Made by a program: the position numbers and the translations under genes
Shown here: piece after piece, positions 52,301 through 60,026 of the stretch
Position numbering within the stretch: position 1 is the first letter of the stretch
How the letters are laid out: each line of letters opens with the position of its first letter
Source: Haliotispira sp965263485
GTDB taxonomy: Bacteria > Spirochaetota > Spirochaetia > SP-2023
Assembly: GCA_965263485.1 (NCBI GenBank)
Contig: CBDHHO010000001.1
Coordinates: 1 to 64,000, forward strand
Direction: 5' to 3'
Length of the DNA: 64,000 nt
The notes under the pieces: model-generated
The model's database searches: none
What the model saw: only the letters and a program-made list of their open reading frames with translations
What the model was told of the DNA's origin: nothing

Positions 52301-55196
52301 CCGGGCCCAAGAGGCGCAGCATGAGGCCTTGAGCGGGACAGCGGCCTTTGCCGGCATTGCCGGAGCTGAGGGGCAAAATGCTGTGCTTAGGCTTCCGAGC
52401 TTCAGTGGCGAGAGGCTGAGCGCCGAGGGCCTGATCAAAGAGTTGGGGCAGCTGCCGATGCTCGAACGCCTGAAGGGGCTCAACAGCGGCTTAGAACTGC
52501 GCGGGCTTCCGAGGTACAGACGCGGAGTGCGGGCCGAGGCGCGGGAATTTTTCAAGAAGTTCCACGATGCGCAGACCGCCGAGCGCGAAGAACTGGGCAA
52601 AAAAATGCTGGCAATCCTGATTGTCAGGACGCAGGAGCTCTGGGCCAAACTGCTGGGCCAACTGGACCAAAACGTGGCCAAGACCAATCACAGCTATGCA
52701 AAGCGCTGGCAGAAAGTCTTTGGTTCGCAGGGCTGGGGCTACGATGCAGGGGGCAAAAACTACCACAAACAAGTCCTCTACTCGGCGACCATGTTTAACG
52801 TGGACAGCCGCGCCACGCAAGTCTCGGCCTATGAATATTATCAGTGGCGGCGAGACAAAGAACTGGAGCACTACATACTGAAGCAGCAGGAAAGCCGCTT
52901 TTTGCGGAAACGCCTGCAGCGGGGGGCAACGGCACTGGCCGGGGCGCGGATACTCGAAGCCCTGGGCAAAGAAATCGATAAAGACGAGCTGAACGCCTTG
53001 AATCGAGCGGGAATGCGCTTTTATCTGGGGGCGCAGCAGGGCCTGCTGGAGAAAGTGGGCAAGGCGATATTCAGCGAAATAGCAGCAGAAGAAGTCAACT
53101 GGATTGCGGGGAAAAAGAAAAGCGACTGGGGGGGAGGCTTTGCGCTGTGGACCCGGGACAAAGAAGAGGCCAAGCTCTCGGGAAAAGCGAGAAAGAAAGC
53201 AAAATGGGCCTACTACCGGGCCCTAGAGAGCGACTGGGAGAGCAACGGACTATTTGAGAAGAGCGGTGCGGGCGAGACCGGGCGGCTTACCCGGGAGCTG
53301 CTGCGCTACCAGATGATCCATGGCTTTGGGAATTCCCAGTTCGGCCTGAGCCCGAAGGAACGGGATCTGTGGCAGGCCGGGGAACACGACCTGATCCAGC
53401 CGCTGAGGCTGGGCTTCATCGAACAAATTGCGCACTCGATTATCATTGCCGTGGGGACAATGGGAATCGGCACCGCACTCAGCGCAGTCGATGCAATCAG
53501 CAAATTCGGAGCCACCGCTCTGACGACACTGGCGGGAACCGGCATGCAGGTTGGGGCCTCGTTTGTGAGCAGCGGCAGCAATCTGTGGGGGGGGGCCGAC
53601 CCCTACCTTGAGGGGCAGAAATTGGCCAGCGCGCTGAGCAAGAGCGTTATCGCGGGAGGTCTGGGAGTTCTGAGTGCGGGGGCCGGGGAGATTTTAGGCG
53701 AAGGTCTGGTGGGCAAAGTGCTGGTTGACGGGGGCCTGGCGGCGGGGCGTTCGATGATAGGCGGGGCGTTGAGCAGTGCGGTCCTGGGCGAGGCGCTGGA
53801 CGGCAAGGGTCTGTTACTCAATGCAGCATTTGCGGGCCTTGGGGGAGGAATTGCGTCCGGTCTGGGGCAGATGGAGGGTCTGGGCTCGCTGGGGGAGGAT
53901 ATGCTCAATTCGGGGGTCCACTTTGGCTTAGACACCGGCAAGGCGGCGTTGATGGCACTGGACGGGGACGGCAATTTTGACGATACTCAGTTTCTGGCGG
54001 ATTGGGGGGGCAGTTTTGCCGGCAATGGTTTCAGCGCGCTGGGCAGTCTGGCCAGTTATGGAATTTCAGCCTCTATGGATAGTTATAAAAAAGAAAACGC
54101 CCCCCAGCAAAGCAATAACTGGGAAAATATTGGGAAAATCGGCAGTATTATGGAACTTGGAGGATATGTAGCCAAAAGTGCTGTAAGGGGAGCGATAATC
54201 AAACAAAGCCAGACATTGGACGGGAATATTATAGGCCAGTTGCTGGGGAATACCTTTTTGGGCATAGATGCCATAAGTAGAGAAGCCCAAGCCCGAGGCG
54301 GTAATTTTGGGGATTTTGTCAAACACACGGGAGAAAAAGTCGGAAATAAAGTCAAACAAGGCTGGGAATGGCTGAAGAAGAGTGAAGTGGGGCAATGGTT
54401 CAAAGCACATGCTCAAAATATGAAACGGCACTATAAAAAGAGGATAGAGCCTGTTGTAGACTTTGTGGAAAGGAATGAAATTGGAGTAAAACAGGCCGAT
54501 GTTACTTTTGATGAAGAAGGAATGCCTGATTCTCTTGATGTGAAGGTTGGTACTCCCAGCGCACTGGAAAAGGGGAATGAAGCATTGGGGAAAATTTCTG
54601 ATAAGATTAATGATAATGCTTCTATAGGCTTGGCCGTGGGGGAACACGTTTTAAAATTTGGGATGAAGATCGACCCCAAATTGACCCAGAACAACACTAA
54701 GAATGAGTTAACAAATGCTCTAAGCTTGTCAATGGGTGTTGCTTCTTTTTTGATGTTTAGTACAGGTGATCAAAAGTTAAGTTCCAATCTTTTAGCTGAT
54801 TGGAGTGAAATACTCTTATTCCAGAATAGGTCTAGTGGCGTGAATGCTAGATCCAATCTGCGTCCAGATTTAATCAATTTCAATGTTAATTGGCAGGCGA
54901 GTCCTCTATTTCGCCTTAATACTAACATGAATTATGATTTTAATCAGTCGAAATTTAGTTTTGATTTTCGTGGGAATTACCAAGATGGACGTTTGTACGT
55001 CACCGGTGGTGTGGGAATAGATATACAAGATAACCAAGTTACTCCAGTTCTGGGATTTGGTGCTGGAATAAATTTCCCAGAAATAGGGAGTCGTTTGGGC
55101 ATTGATGGGACGTTGTTTTGGAATCCCCAAAATCAGGAGTTTACTCCACGCCTAGATTTTGAATATAATTTTGCCGGAATATTTTCAAATTATTAA
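43374..55196 (+). CDS. Giant secreted polymorphic-toxin-like protein (3,940 aa)
   Basis: A signal peptide (ALALFIALQLFLSPLYA, cut after Ala35) leads into about 2,400 residues of Glu/Arg-rich helical, coiled-coil sequence. A hydrophobic segment follows at about 2470-2520 (AAAVAAAASPFGWIAAIALG), then more helical sequence. A glycine-rich hydrophobic pre-tail region lies at about 3340-3560 (SAGAGEILGEGLVGKVLV). The last 378 residues are a variable tail, AT-rich in DNA, ending in beta-strand repeats and AGIFSNY. Overall this resembles the very long spirochaetal proteins (TIGR04388 type); that is inference. There are no YD repeats or haemagglutinin repeats, so it is neither Rhs nor CdiA. Displaced tail cassettes follow downstream. 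Confidence 0.8.
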   Translation: MKHPSIIQTHEQLPIWERALALFIALQLFLSPLYAQTPAGWAGLNKRERTIAMQYMGRASLQGSAREWLREQDAMFSVLRGLWQREELDQRERGEREATVRRFSLENYGRWAVDYFLRDRPRSQVFSDFLNSRDDRYILRRGGDGEYLKDSEGKYVLRGLDSLAQDEASFAQEAKEKRDELLARFDALESDFVRFGGELELSGEEVAKGLQREWQTRRTQLERGLENQYQYARSRFLQLRSYDSASRRRESEKERAGTVVGGLLDGFSDELESGLAALRAKAQEIGAGGQETGLDADRWQEEFRRLYERGRSHWEKAGEALYQRRLDWEQSARENLDDGEAEWASARKELERREQEWKEELDETLRSGKELWGERRAELKVHLEKLNQEYLQDQGQREASYKEVLNNILTLYAQHQNALQNARKSKKFWAQRYYANRMREDPDDDGSLVKLSALGQKYQKSFLRENLDTGKHEYAPHEQLLFWEKMIGSSQERLLSLSEKLRASYGFLLRNRDAEDPGEDGDPESLLGAVGEQGGASAEGLSGLDELAKGRYLSRYQLTLLKAKLLKKYWERELEVRDAVLGYARDLSSGRERGEESLRAYEEAKEEFERAQGDYAAKMEELTGAAAKLDGKSSEINQAIEALNNTEAKIAELQEVLDRAQIKMKMNEPLLFENALRNAYESLERLRTEFREMKGSAEIQRELRWLAQIRRVKERERELVEGKTDSIAGKRITVIRSQSALKKAEQDFRANKAFLRSWVEGLSDQDKAALGGGLSDEAAARGVLEGLWAGSGLSEEEQQYYTPVVKRHVGKNSEYLLEMIGQEWESLRIQRANAVRKRADTIELLQSSDLKTWLESRLSKDNELGELFEGKLGKPLAEATPGEILEAGESLKEDLELYRLKQRKAREVELLTQAMALLDKRRGQKKAAPQAQGGGGTTVVSPTAWLSGLLNERLGTKNHAELERELGEWKKAWEEFEWHSDPGQIGEWIAALGSDLDKASVAKKLGRLHHGESFFDEGELRRWRSILSKESQSRLALLESLVQQFQEADSFALSIAGQELGRARTKERLKDLGLLDENGALLSLSRLKEAYALLTEDVRRGLMLELKDYERYGGGFVSLFRALQALGNYRSKSNKHEELAARKARWSELRSGLDRILGLEEPLAPGALGGLKILGNKLRQLREAETVQRDSGKELSGQALREQELRELAVLWELREQDTRLREHVDWKGVTEQKLGAMLARFQAEGGTWDGFRNQVLLRLDLREGSRGFRLFGGEAGDEWEQSRIEAFADEYRQAQEHRREDLKKKLTLRTNQDVDLSEFKDLSEESWQGLYYHVLAQAQASYDFSKLSKERHDWDTQWQSYIKGTAAEDIKGQLFKILADFINQEDNGLLRLALKSYQRSPELAGYVLSRILGPGGGGALNRAGALDPANGAANNPSVNNSGTGSGVDYMEFLKDFGVYLEQSEGVSLGGERVWEKLGASAGPVSGPSDALTRLIEGNRYLLAAELEQSLEGKGLLRYGESDWKGKVSQLEALGGDDPDVVERLRGIAKRLREQKRVKGLEVLSAKLRGEVLAERLHNTDRAKSVDWGGEFGEWLAGYRYSKDASGQKLGAADANFAGIYFALRETLFAKAQAEERELLRALLELNEELPESTARYREHLGDLFSKGKSLNLKNLGLLGMDTKPQKSYSEADFHSSVDRTNEVAALLELQRALEQTLEMAEGFPEGALEDESQYRAKEAELRAQLEEPRKVQSRIRNWEVQVSIHAEQLRDLVLAGETEEIAERLKALKNEISKLEAERNTEREEWGKAIAAYRVEQKRYEGLEKEVGEFERLRDAKELELRKREEIWHYASQEYLDGAEEVGGQSDMEWLPESEAAQRQARLRYSAAAGRYDALLAQGDQAALQRGPYKAVYEAYYQSAQRRLRQQRSRKVLGEAIAQQRQVVERAQQRIEENLEQNFIKEERPLIWDGNGFDNWAAQLLQAEGEAYQSLKRDAEVRPFFRRHNFADQLLYLVYQDARDSETAADKRTQALKNYWKDVLDSRLGEKIDISLKPKGSDSAYKARVLRREIRLKEITHKTLGPSDWQSLGVRFLPENLPQREIYMENIRNGVYAKPHELREAVKTGLDRGIEKGIQDFKDARALAGLSDARLYAALGDAGYKALLSAEEQQRVTAYQKFLSDQGVSVGLLQTLGRNPWDNYFYSGGSIAALAGNVEPGTEPEQTSIEVLSYEEAFYLADAYQKRYGALEVDEALQKTYASLGDVPKVKIGSKDAADQEKIAGLLRKYPELGTIRRRSFAAERQILLLRMHRIGLNEGNMRDFAYALWHESRGKSDESVFGAQDFRAPGMDEFLGESKTKVAEELRHLEIDLSVIFSLKSSQAWLRELSDKKIWNYEEEAGKAYERLKGNGELWSIYKLYRAHFLNRPGSLRGGSLSTENDNMVRSFMGEQVGSDYLGKTANFLDGYKVRHNTMSLVSLIAAHSFTTAAAVAAAASPFGWIAAIALGLLAVTASVHSVVEGIKAADLDEAVRQVENRYGEFSREYSDISRNTLERALSEGAKRQKFHEESLAKLKILEGRGAEDLSAGERMAESLLMALELRKLDLEQFYGASLSGGKKDFVLRMLGFSTAEDAGRADTADTADAASAGSGESGDAAGAFQGHQVQGESSMEVLLALLDAEESWFEASRDELKKQSVHLIEEQRQRDRSEEQTSAMVLHYMQQKQGELALLLRLEPFLLEPFLSAQSGAGALGGAIDWSELGKQLRGKISSLSAEEFRKLDVAVRHNFLKVLKIGEPARGLHTLAQKIEVAGERFERVMEGLIELQKLRREQSGGRVWEEQTHLRRLLHSDLDNYKAQGLGGSIYAKEEFGAMGRSAGAMGKMYQRRLALEGELHQARIGEAKADLEQRQRNWWAMMERVRSRGITAWARALERLEQKRSEWLGRMKDKSRSYAQSWEERRENLARRQQAWAEELLSRAQEAQHEALSGTAAFAGIAGAEGQNAVLRLPSFSGERLSAEGLIKELGQLPMLERLKGLNSGLELRGLPRYRRGVRAEAREFFKKFHDAQTAEREELGKKMLAILIVRTQELWAKLLGQLDQNVAKTNHSYAKRWQKVFGSQGWGYDAGGKNYHKQVLYSATMFNVDSRATQVSAYEYYQWRRDKELEHYILKQQESRFLRKRLQRGATALAGARILEALGKEIDKDELNALNRAGMRFYLGAQQGLLEKVGKAIFSEIAAEEVNWIAGKKKSDWGGGFALWTRDKEEAKLSGKARKKAKWAYYRALESDWESNGLFEKSGAGETGRLTRELLRYQMIHGFGNSQFGLSPKERDLWQAGEHDLIQPLRLGFIEQIAHSIIIAVGTMGIGTALSAVDAISKFGATALTTLAGTGMQVGASFVSSGSNLWGGADPYLEGQKLASALSKSVIAGGLGVLSAGAGEILGEGLVGKVLVDGGLAAGRSMIGGALSSAVLGEALDGKGLLLNAAFAGLGGGIASGLGQMEGLGSLGEDMLNSGVHFGLDTGKAALMALDGDGNFDDTQFLADWGGSFAGNGFSALGSLASYGISASMDSYKKENAPQQSNNWENIGKIGSIMELGGYVAKSAVRGAIIKQSQTLDGNIIGQLLGNTFLGIDAISREAQARGGNFGDFVKHTGEKVGNKVKQGWEWLKKSEVGQWFKAHAQNMKRHYKKRIEPVVDFVERNEIGVKQADVTFDEEGMPDSLDVKVGTPSALEKGNEALGKISDKINDNASIGLAVGEHVLKFGMKIDPKLTQNNTKNELTNALSLSMGVASFLMFSTGDQKLSSNLLADWSEILLFQNRSSGVNARSNLRPDLINFNVNWQASPLFRLNTNMNYDFNQSKFSFDFRGNYQDGRLYVTGGVGIDIQDNQVTPVLGFGAGINFPEIGSRLGIDGTLFWNPQNQEFTPRLDFEYNFAGIFSNY
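53052..54062 (+). repeat. Recombination arm, copy in the giant gene
   Basis: 1,011 bases, aligned without gaps to 59016-60026 (constant offset 5,964). I counted five differences, four of them silent. It encodes residues about 3228-3563, the conserved pre-tail domain. Confidence 0.92.
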
Positions 55197-55220
55197 GTAG
55201 AACTGACAGGAGATAATAAA

Positions 55221-56792
55221 GTGAAGGGAATAATCATATTTTCTATATTAATTGGGATCATTCCCAATGTGTATTCTCAAAATAAAGATGGATTATACAC
55301 AAGAGAAGCGGTAGAGAAATTGCTTCAGGAGGGTGGATTTAGTGAGAGTTGGAAGAGTATATTATTAAATATGGCAGAAGGAATTGACAGAGGGAAATTG
55401 ATACATGTGGGAGATCTGACTAATAAGATTATTAGAAATGAAATTAATTTTAATACTCTAAATGAATCTGTGTTGTATGGAGCATTATTTATGATATATA
55501 CTCTATATACTTATGATCCTGTTGCAGGAGTGCTAAAGTATGAGGGTGGACTTTTCCTTATTGAAGATTTTGATAAAGCAAGTGAAGAAATTAGAGCCTT
55601 CTATGCCCAAGTTGGGGCTTTATCTCTGTACCTGTTGCAATGGGATGAATACTTCCCAAAAGACTGGGTTCAGAATGTCATTACTAATAGTATTAATTTA
55701 AATACTAAATTGAATAATTATGAGACCTATAATACTTTATATAGTGATATATATGAACTTATAAGACAAACATCCCAAGATCTGATGAACACAGATCTTC
55801 TTTTAGAGCCTGAGAATAAAAAATCAAATGCTAGGAATCAACAAAAAAGAATAGTTGCAAATAATAGACGTATTATTGAAAATAATTACGGGGATTTGAT
55901 ACAAAAATACCCACTTTCTCCATTTCCACATCTCATTTATTTTAAGGCATTAGAAGGTTTGGCACGATGGCAGGATTATATTTATTTAAAGTATAGAAAA
56001 AAAATAGATAACTTGGAAAATGAAGAGATTACTAGAATATTAAAATTAGAAATACAGAAAGCATTTGATGTAAAAGAAGTTCCTCTAACAATGTTTTATC
56101 AAACAGCAAATATGAATGATGAAGATTATATAGAGATGTATCAAAAATGGCTGACTTATTTTGATCCAGGGAACCTTTTGGCCATGGGAATTTTAATTTC
56201 AGAACTATCTCAAAAAAGAAGATTTACAGAGGCAGAAGAAAGGCTTAAAATAGCCCGAAAATCTCTCCCATTGGTTCCAGTAGGACTAGAAAGGGGTATG
56301 GCTTATTATTTCGCATTAATCAATTTTGCAGAGATGACATTGGCTCTTTATAAGGAAGATTATCAAAGACTGGCAGCTATTACTCCAAAAACTATAGAAC
56401 TTAGTCAGGATTTGCCAATTATACTAAGGAAAATTGCGGGAATATTTTCCAATACTCCTTTTATGCAAAAAGCAGGAAAACAAGTTGGAGCAAAGTTTTA
56501 TCTCGATAATTTTATACAAGGAGGCTACAAAGCGGCTAAAAGGATTACTGAGATATACCCTGAATCTGACTATCTGGCAGCAGATATTTTTAACCTGTCT
56601 TTTTATGAATTTATGCGCCTCGATGAATCTGATGTTGCCTATCAGGAACTTGTTAAGATTGCTGAAAATAAATTATCTATGGGTAAGAATACAGCTAATC
56701 AAGTAAAAGATTTATATTACCGAATTGTTAAATATTATACTCCTCCGGGGGGAGTGCCTGAGGATGTCAAAAAATATTTCGGTGTGGAATAA
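55221..56792 (+). CDS. Exported putative immunity protein for tail A
   Basis: The 523-residue AT-rich product has a signal peptide (GIIIFSILIGIIPNVYS, cut before QNKDG) and a helical, TPR-like body (ILISELSQKRRFTEAEERLKIARKSL). It starts at a GTG with AGGAG upstream, 24 bases after the giant stop. A homologue starts at 63471 right after the second tail-A-type gene, so the two always travel together. This is the arrangement expected of toxin and immunity. Export suggests that tail A acts in the periplasm or outer membrane. It could alternatively be an accessory secretion or anchoring factor for tail A. Confidence 0.6.
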   Translation: MKGIIIFSILIGIIPNVYSQNKDGLYTREAVEKLLQEGGFSESWKSILLNMAEGIDRGKLIHVGDLTNKIIRNEINFNTLNESVLYGALFMIYTLYTYDPVAGVLKYEGGLFLIEDFDKASEEIRAFYAQVGALSLYLLQWDEYFPKDWVQNVITNSINLNTKLNNYETYNTLYSDIYELIRQTSQDLMNTDLLLEPENKKSNARNQQKRIVANNRRIIENNYGDLIQKYPLSPFPHLIYFKALEGLARWQDYIYLKYRKKIDNLENEEITRILKLEIQKAFDVKEVPLTMFYQTANMNDEDYIEMYQKWLTYFDPGNLLAMGILISELSQKRRFTEAEERLKIARKSLPLVPVGLERGMAYYFALINFAEMTLALYKEDYQRLAAITPKTIELSQDLPIILRKIAGIFSNTPFMQKAGKQVGAKFYLDNFIQGGYKAAKRITEIYPESDYLAADIFNLSFYEFMRLDESDVAYQELVKIAENKLSMGKNTANQVKDLYYRIVKYYTPPGGVPEDVKKYFGVE

Positions 56793-56810
56793 TAAGAGAC
56801 CCTGACAGAC

Positions 56811-58625
56811 ATGGCCAGCACATTCGCCGGAGCGGTAGCCACCGGGGGCATCGCCACCAAACGCCGGAAACTCGGGGCCGAAAAAGCCACCATTTTCAGC
56901 GCGAACTCCGGGGCCGGGCTCGGGGATACCAAACTGGTCGGGGATATGAGCCGGGCCCAGAGCTGGAACGGCGGACTGCTGAGCTACCTCGCCCGACAAG
57001 CGGCGCGGGGAGCGGCACTCGGCAGGGCCCAAACGCTGGACGGTGTGGCCATCGGGCAAATGCTGGGGAACGGGTTCTACAATATCGGCATGGCCAGTGC
57101 TGCCTACCGCAAGCTGGACAGCAGCCTCGACCGCGCCGAAGAATGGGCCAAAAGACAGGGCGGCGCAGACGTGGGAGACATAGTGGACCAGCAATTTTAT
57201 CTGGAAAGCTCCATTACCTCGGGACGCTACAGCGGGAGCACCTTGAAGATGCTCCAAGACATGAGGGGGCAAAGGCTGCGCTTTGCCAGTCGGGGCAGCG
57301 CAGTCGGCGCGGACGGCGAAACGCTGGCCCGGGGCTTCACCGCAGCAGATGGCAGGCGCTATCTGAGCACAGATCAGAAAGGCAGTCTGCAACAGCAACT
57401 CGCAGGCTTGGTCACGCGAGCGCATGAGCGCGAGCGCAACGGCCTCAAAGACGGGGCTTGGGGCCAGACCGTTGAAGGATTCCGGGCGGTAGTGACCCAC
57501 GCGGGCATGGGCTCGATGCTGGACGGGCAGTTTGGCAGCATATACGGCCGAAGTTGGCAGAGCCCCCTGCTGCGGGATGAAATATCGTCATACAGGCGGG
57601 GCGATATGCGGGCTCTGCTGGGTTCTACGGTGAATAATTATGATCACAGCAGCGGGGACAACTTCAAACTCTTAGATAATGGCACCAGCGTCAACGATGG
57701 CACATTGGACTTGAACAAAAACGGAGAAACTATCATCACAGCTGAAGAGCTGGCTGAAATGAGCGAAGAGGAATATATTAAAACCTTACGTTCCAGAGGT
57801 CTGATTACCGCAGAACAAGCCGCATCGGGAAGTCTTGTGAGGAAACAGTTTCAGGCTATGCAGGCAGCGAACCGCTATCACCAACAATTTGGCCCGGAAG
57901 GTTTTCAAGGGGATCCCGCTCGGCAACAAGCCCTCGGCGGCTATATGCAAGGCGTTGACCGAATCTGGCAAGGCGACCGGGCATCGGTAGACTACATTAT
58001 AGCCAGCTCTCAAGGCAGTAAAATAAAGGAATTAGACCCTTGGCAACGCGAAGCCATACGAGTAAAATCGGGCTCATGGTTTGGCGACCCACGCAGCCAG
58101 TGGGACTTTCGGGGCAACGGCAAGGCCCGAATCAGCGCAGAAGATGTGCAGAACCTGCAGAATCAGGACAAACTGCACAACCTACTGTGGACAGATTTTG
58201 GCCGGGACAGCGCCCTGACCATAGGCGGAACCGCACTCACCACGGGGTTATTTAAGGGTGCCGGCAGTTTAATCAGCAGGCTGCGGAATACCGTGCAGCC
58301 AAGGGCTCCGGGCGTTGCGCCTGCAAAAAGATTAAGTAAAACAACCGTATTAGGTCGCTATCCCAGTTATAGAAAACTCTCTGATAAATTAGATGCTCGA
58401 CGATTTGAAATTCCAGCTCCCATATGGAATAAAATGTCCCCAGTGGAACGATGGAAGGCTAACCAAAATTTTTTGGATCGTATGATTGCAAGGGGAGATA
58501 AAATTATATTATCAACGCCTGTAAGAAATATAGATCGGGTTCAGGGATATTTTCGAAAAGAATTGGATTATTTGATAGATAAAGGTTATCGATTAAGTGC
58601 TAATGGAAGGTCTCTAATAAAATGA
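56811..58625 (+). CDS. Displaced toxin tail B (orphan cassette)
   Basis: The 604-residue product has no signal peptide. It begins abruptly inside a domain related to the giant protein, sharing the motif RGAALGRAQTLDGVAIGQMLGN with the other tails. The body is GC-rich to about residue 500. The last 100 residues (from RLSKTTVLGRYPSYRKL) are AT-rich and match a carboxyl-terminal domain that I know from Rhs-type polymorphic toxins: FEIPAPIWNKMSPVERW, FLDRMIARGDKIILSTP. Its enzymatic activity is not established to my knowledge. Its stop overlaps the immunity start by four bases. It follows two stop codons in the same frame as the previous gene. It is probably a silent or weakly coupled reserve tail. 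Confidence 0.7.
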   Translation: MASTFAGAVATGGIATKRRKLGAEKATIFSANSGAGLGDTKLVGDMSRAQSWNGGLLSYLARQAARGAALGRAQTLDGVAIGQMLGNGFYNIGMASAAYRKLDSSLDRAEEWAKRQGGADVGDIVDQQFYLESSITSGRYSGSTLKMLQDMRGQRLRFASRGSAVGADGETLARGFTAADGRRYLSTDQKGSLQQQLAGLVTRAHERERNGLKDGAWGQTVEGFRAVVTHAGMGSMLDGQFGSIYGRSWQSPLLRDEISSYRRGDMRALLGSTVNNYDHSSGDNFKLLDNGTSVNDGTLDLNKNGETIITAEELAEMSEEEYIKTLRSRGLITAEQAASGSLVRKQFQAMQAANRYHQQFGPEGFQGDPARQQALGGYMQGVDRIWQGDRASVDYIIASSQGSKIKELDPWQREAIRVKSGSWFGDPRSQWDFRGNGKARISAEDVQNLQNQDKLHNLLWTDFGRDSALTIGGTALTTGLFKGAGSLISRLRNTVQPRAPGVAPAKRLSKTTVLGRYPSYRKLSDKLDARRFEIPAPIWNKMSPVERWKANQNFLDRMIARGDKIILSTPVRNIDRVQGYFRKELDYLIDKGYRLSANGRSLIK

Positions 58626-58990
58626 TTATTGAAAGAAAAGATGTACTAAAAAATATTATAGAGATGGCCGATGTGTTTTATTCTGATGATCATAACATGT
58701 CTATTTACGATATAGCAAAATCTACAGGATACGTGGAGCTAGTTGACAAAATTTGTGAAAATGAATTAAAAATAGAATTAAAAAAACATGAATCAGTGGA
58801 TAATTGGATGCTATACTCTGAAGATAAAAAAAACTGCGGGGGCTGGTATATAGTCCGTAAATTTTATCTATGGAGAGTGGGTCTATATGATGGAGGAACT
58901 ACCGTAAAAGAATATATTTTTACTAATAAATATAGAGCTATGGCATTTTTCATTTTAAAAGAATTAAATTCTGTATTATTTCGCACGTGA
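58622..58990 (+). CDS. Putative cytosolic immunity protein for tail B
   Basis: The 122-residue AT-rich protein (MIIERKDVLKNIIEMADVFYS) has no signal or membrane segment. It overlaps the tail-B stop by four bases (ATGA). Size, composition, overlap and position are those of cognate immunity proteins. No family was recognised. It would protect against an intracellular activity of tail B. Confidence 0.65.
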   Translation: MIIERKDVLKNIIEMADVFYSDDHNMSIYDIAKSTGYVELVDKICENELKIELKKHESVDNWMLYSEDKKNCGGWYIVRKFYLWRVGLYDGGTTVKEYIFTNKYRAMAFFILKELNSVLFRT

Positions 58991-59006
58991 CCGGGGGACG
59001 TTTAAT

Positions 59007-59017
59007 TTTTCGACTAA
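59007..59017 (+). repeat. TTTTCGACTAA at the left edge of cassette C
   Basis: An 11-bp sequence, inverted perfectly at 62439-62449. The recombination arm begins within its last two bases. Confidence 0.6.
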
Positions 59018-60026
59018 AGTGGGCAAGGCGATATTCAGCGAAATAGCAGCAGAAGAAGTCAACTGGATTGCGGGGAAAAAGAAAAGCGACTGGGGGGGAG
59101 GCTTTGCGCTGTGGACCCGGGACAAAGAAGAGGCCAAGCTCTCGGAAAAAGCGAGAAAGAAAGCAAAATGGGCCTACTACCGGGCCCTAGAGAGCGACTG
59201 GGAGAGCAACGGACTATTTGAGAAGAGCGGTGCGGGCGAGACCGGGCGGCTTACCCGGGAGCTGCTGCGCTACCAGATGATCCATGGCTTTGGGAATTCC
59301 CAGTTCGGCCTGAGCCCGAAGGAACGGGATCTGTGGCAGGCCGGGGAACACGACCTGATCCAGCCGCTGAGGCTGGGCTTCATCGAACAAATTGCGCACT
59401 CGATTATCATTGCCGTGGGGACAATGGGAATCGGCACCGCACTCAGCGCAGTCGATGCAATCAGCAAATTCGGAGCCACCGCTCTGACGACACTGGCGGG
59501 AACCGGCATGCAGGTTGGGGCCTCGTTTGTGAGCAGCGGCAGCAATCTGTGGGGGGGGGCCGACCCCTACCTTGAGGGGCAGAAATTGGCCAGCGCGCTG
59601 AGCAAGAGCGTTATCGCGGGAGGTCTGGGAGTTCTGAGTGCGGGGGCCGGGGAGATTTTAGGCGAAGGTCTGGTGGGCAAAGTGCTGGTTGACGGGGGCC
59701 TGGCGGCGGGGCGTTCGATGATAGGCGGGGCGTTGAGCAGTGCGGTCCTGGGCGAGGCGCTGGACGGCAAGGGTCTGTTACTCAATGCAGCATTTGCGGG
59801 CCTTGGGGGAGGAATTGCGTCCGGTCTGGGGCAGATGGAGGGTCTGGGCTCGCTGGGGGAGGATATGCTCAACTCGGGGGTCCACTTTGGTTTAGACACC
59901 GGCAAGGCGGCGTTGATGGCACTGGACGGGGACGGTAATTTTGACGATACTCAGTTTCTGGCGGATTGGGGGGGCAGTTTTGCCGGCAATGGTTTCAGCG
60001 CGCTGGGCAGTTTGGCCAGTTATGGA
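59016..60026 (+). repeat. Recombination arm, copy in cassette C
   Basis: Near-identical, gap-free copy of 53052-54062. Homology stops sharply at TATGGA, where the two tails diverge. Confidence 0.92.

Noticed and set aside
43374..55196. Classification of the giant protein as CdiA or Rhs
   Set aside because: There are no YD repeats, no filamentous-haemagglutinin repeats, no VENN motif and no TpsB-type transporter gene nearby.
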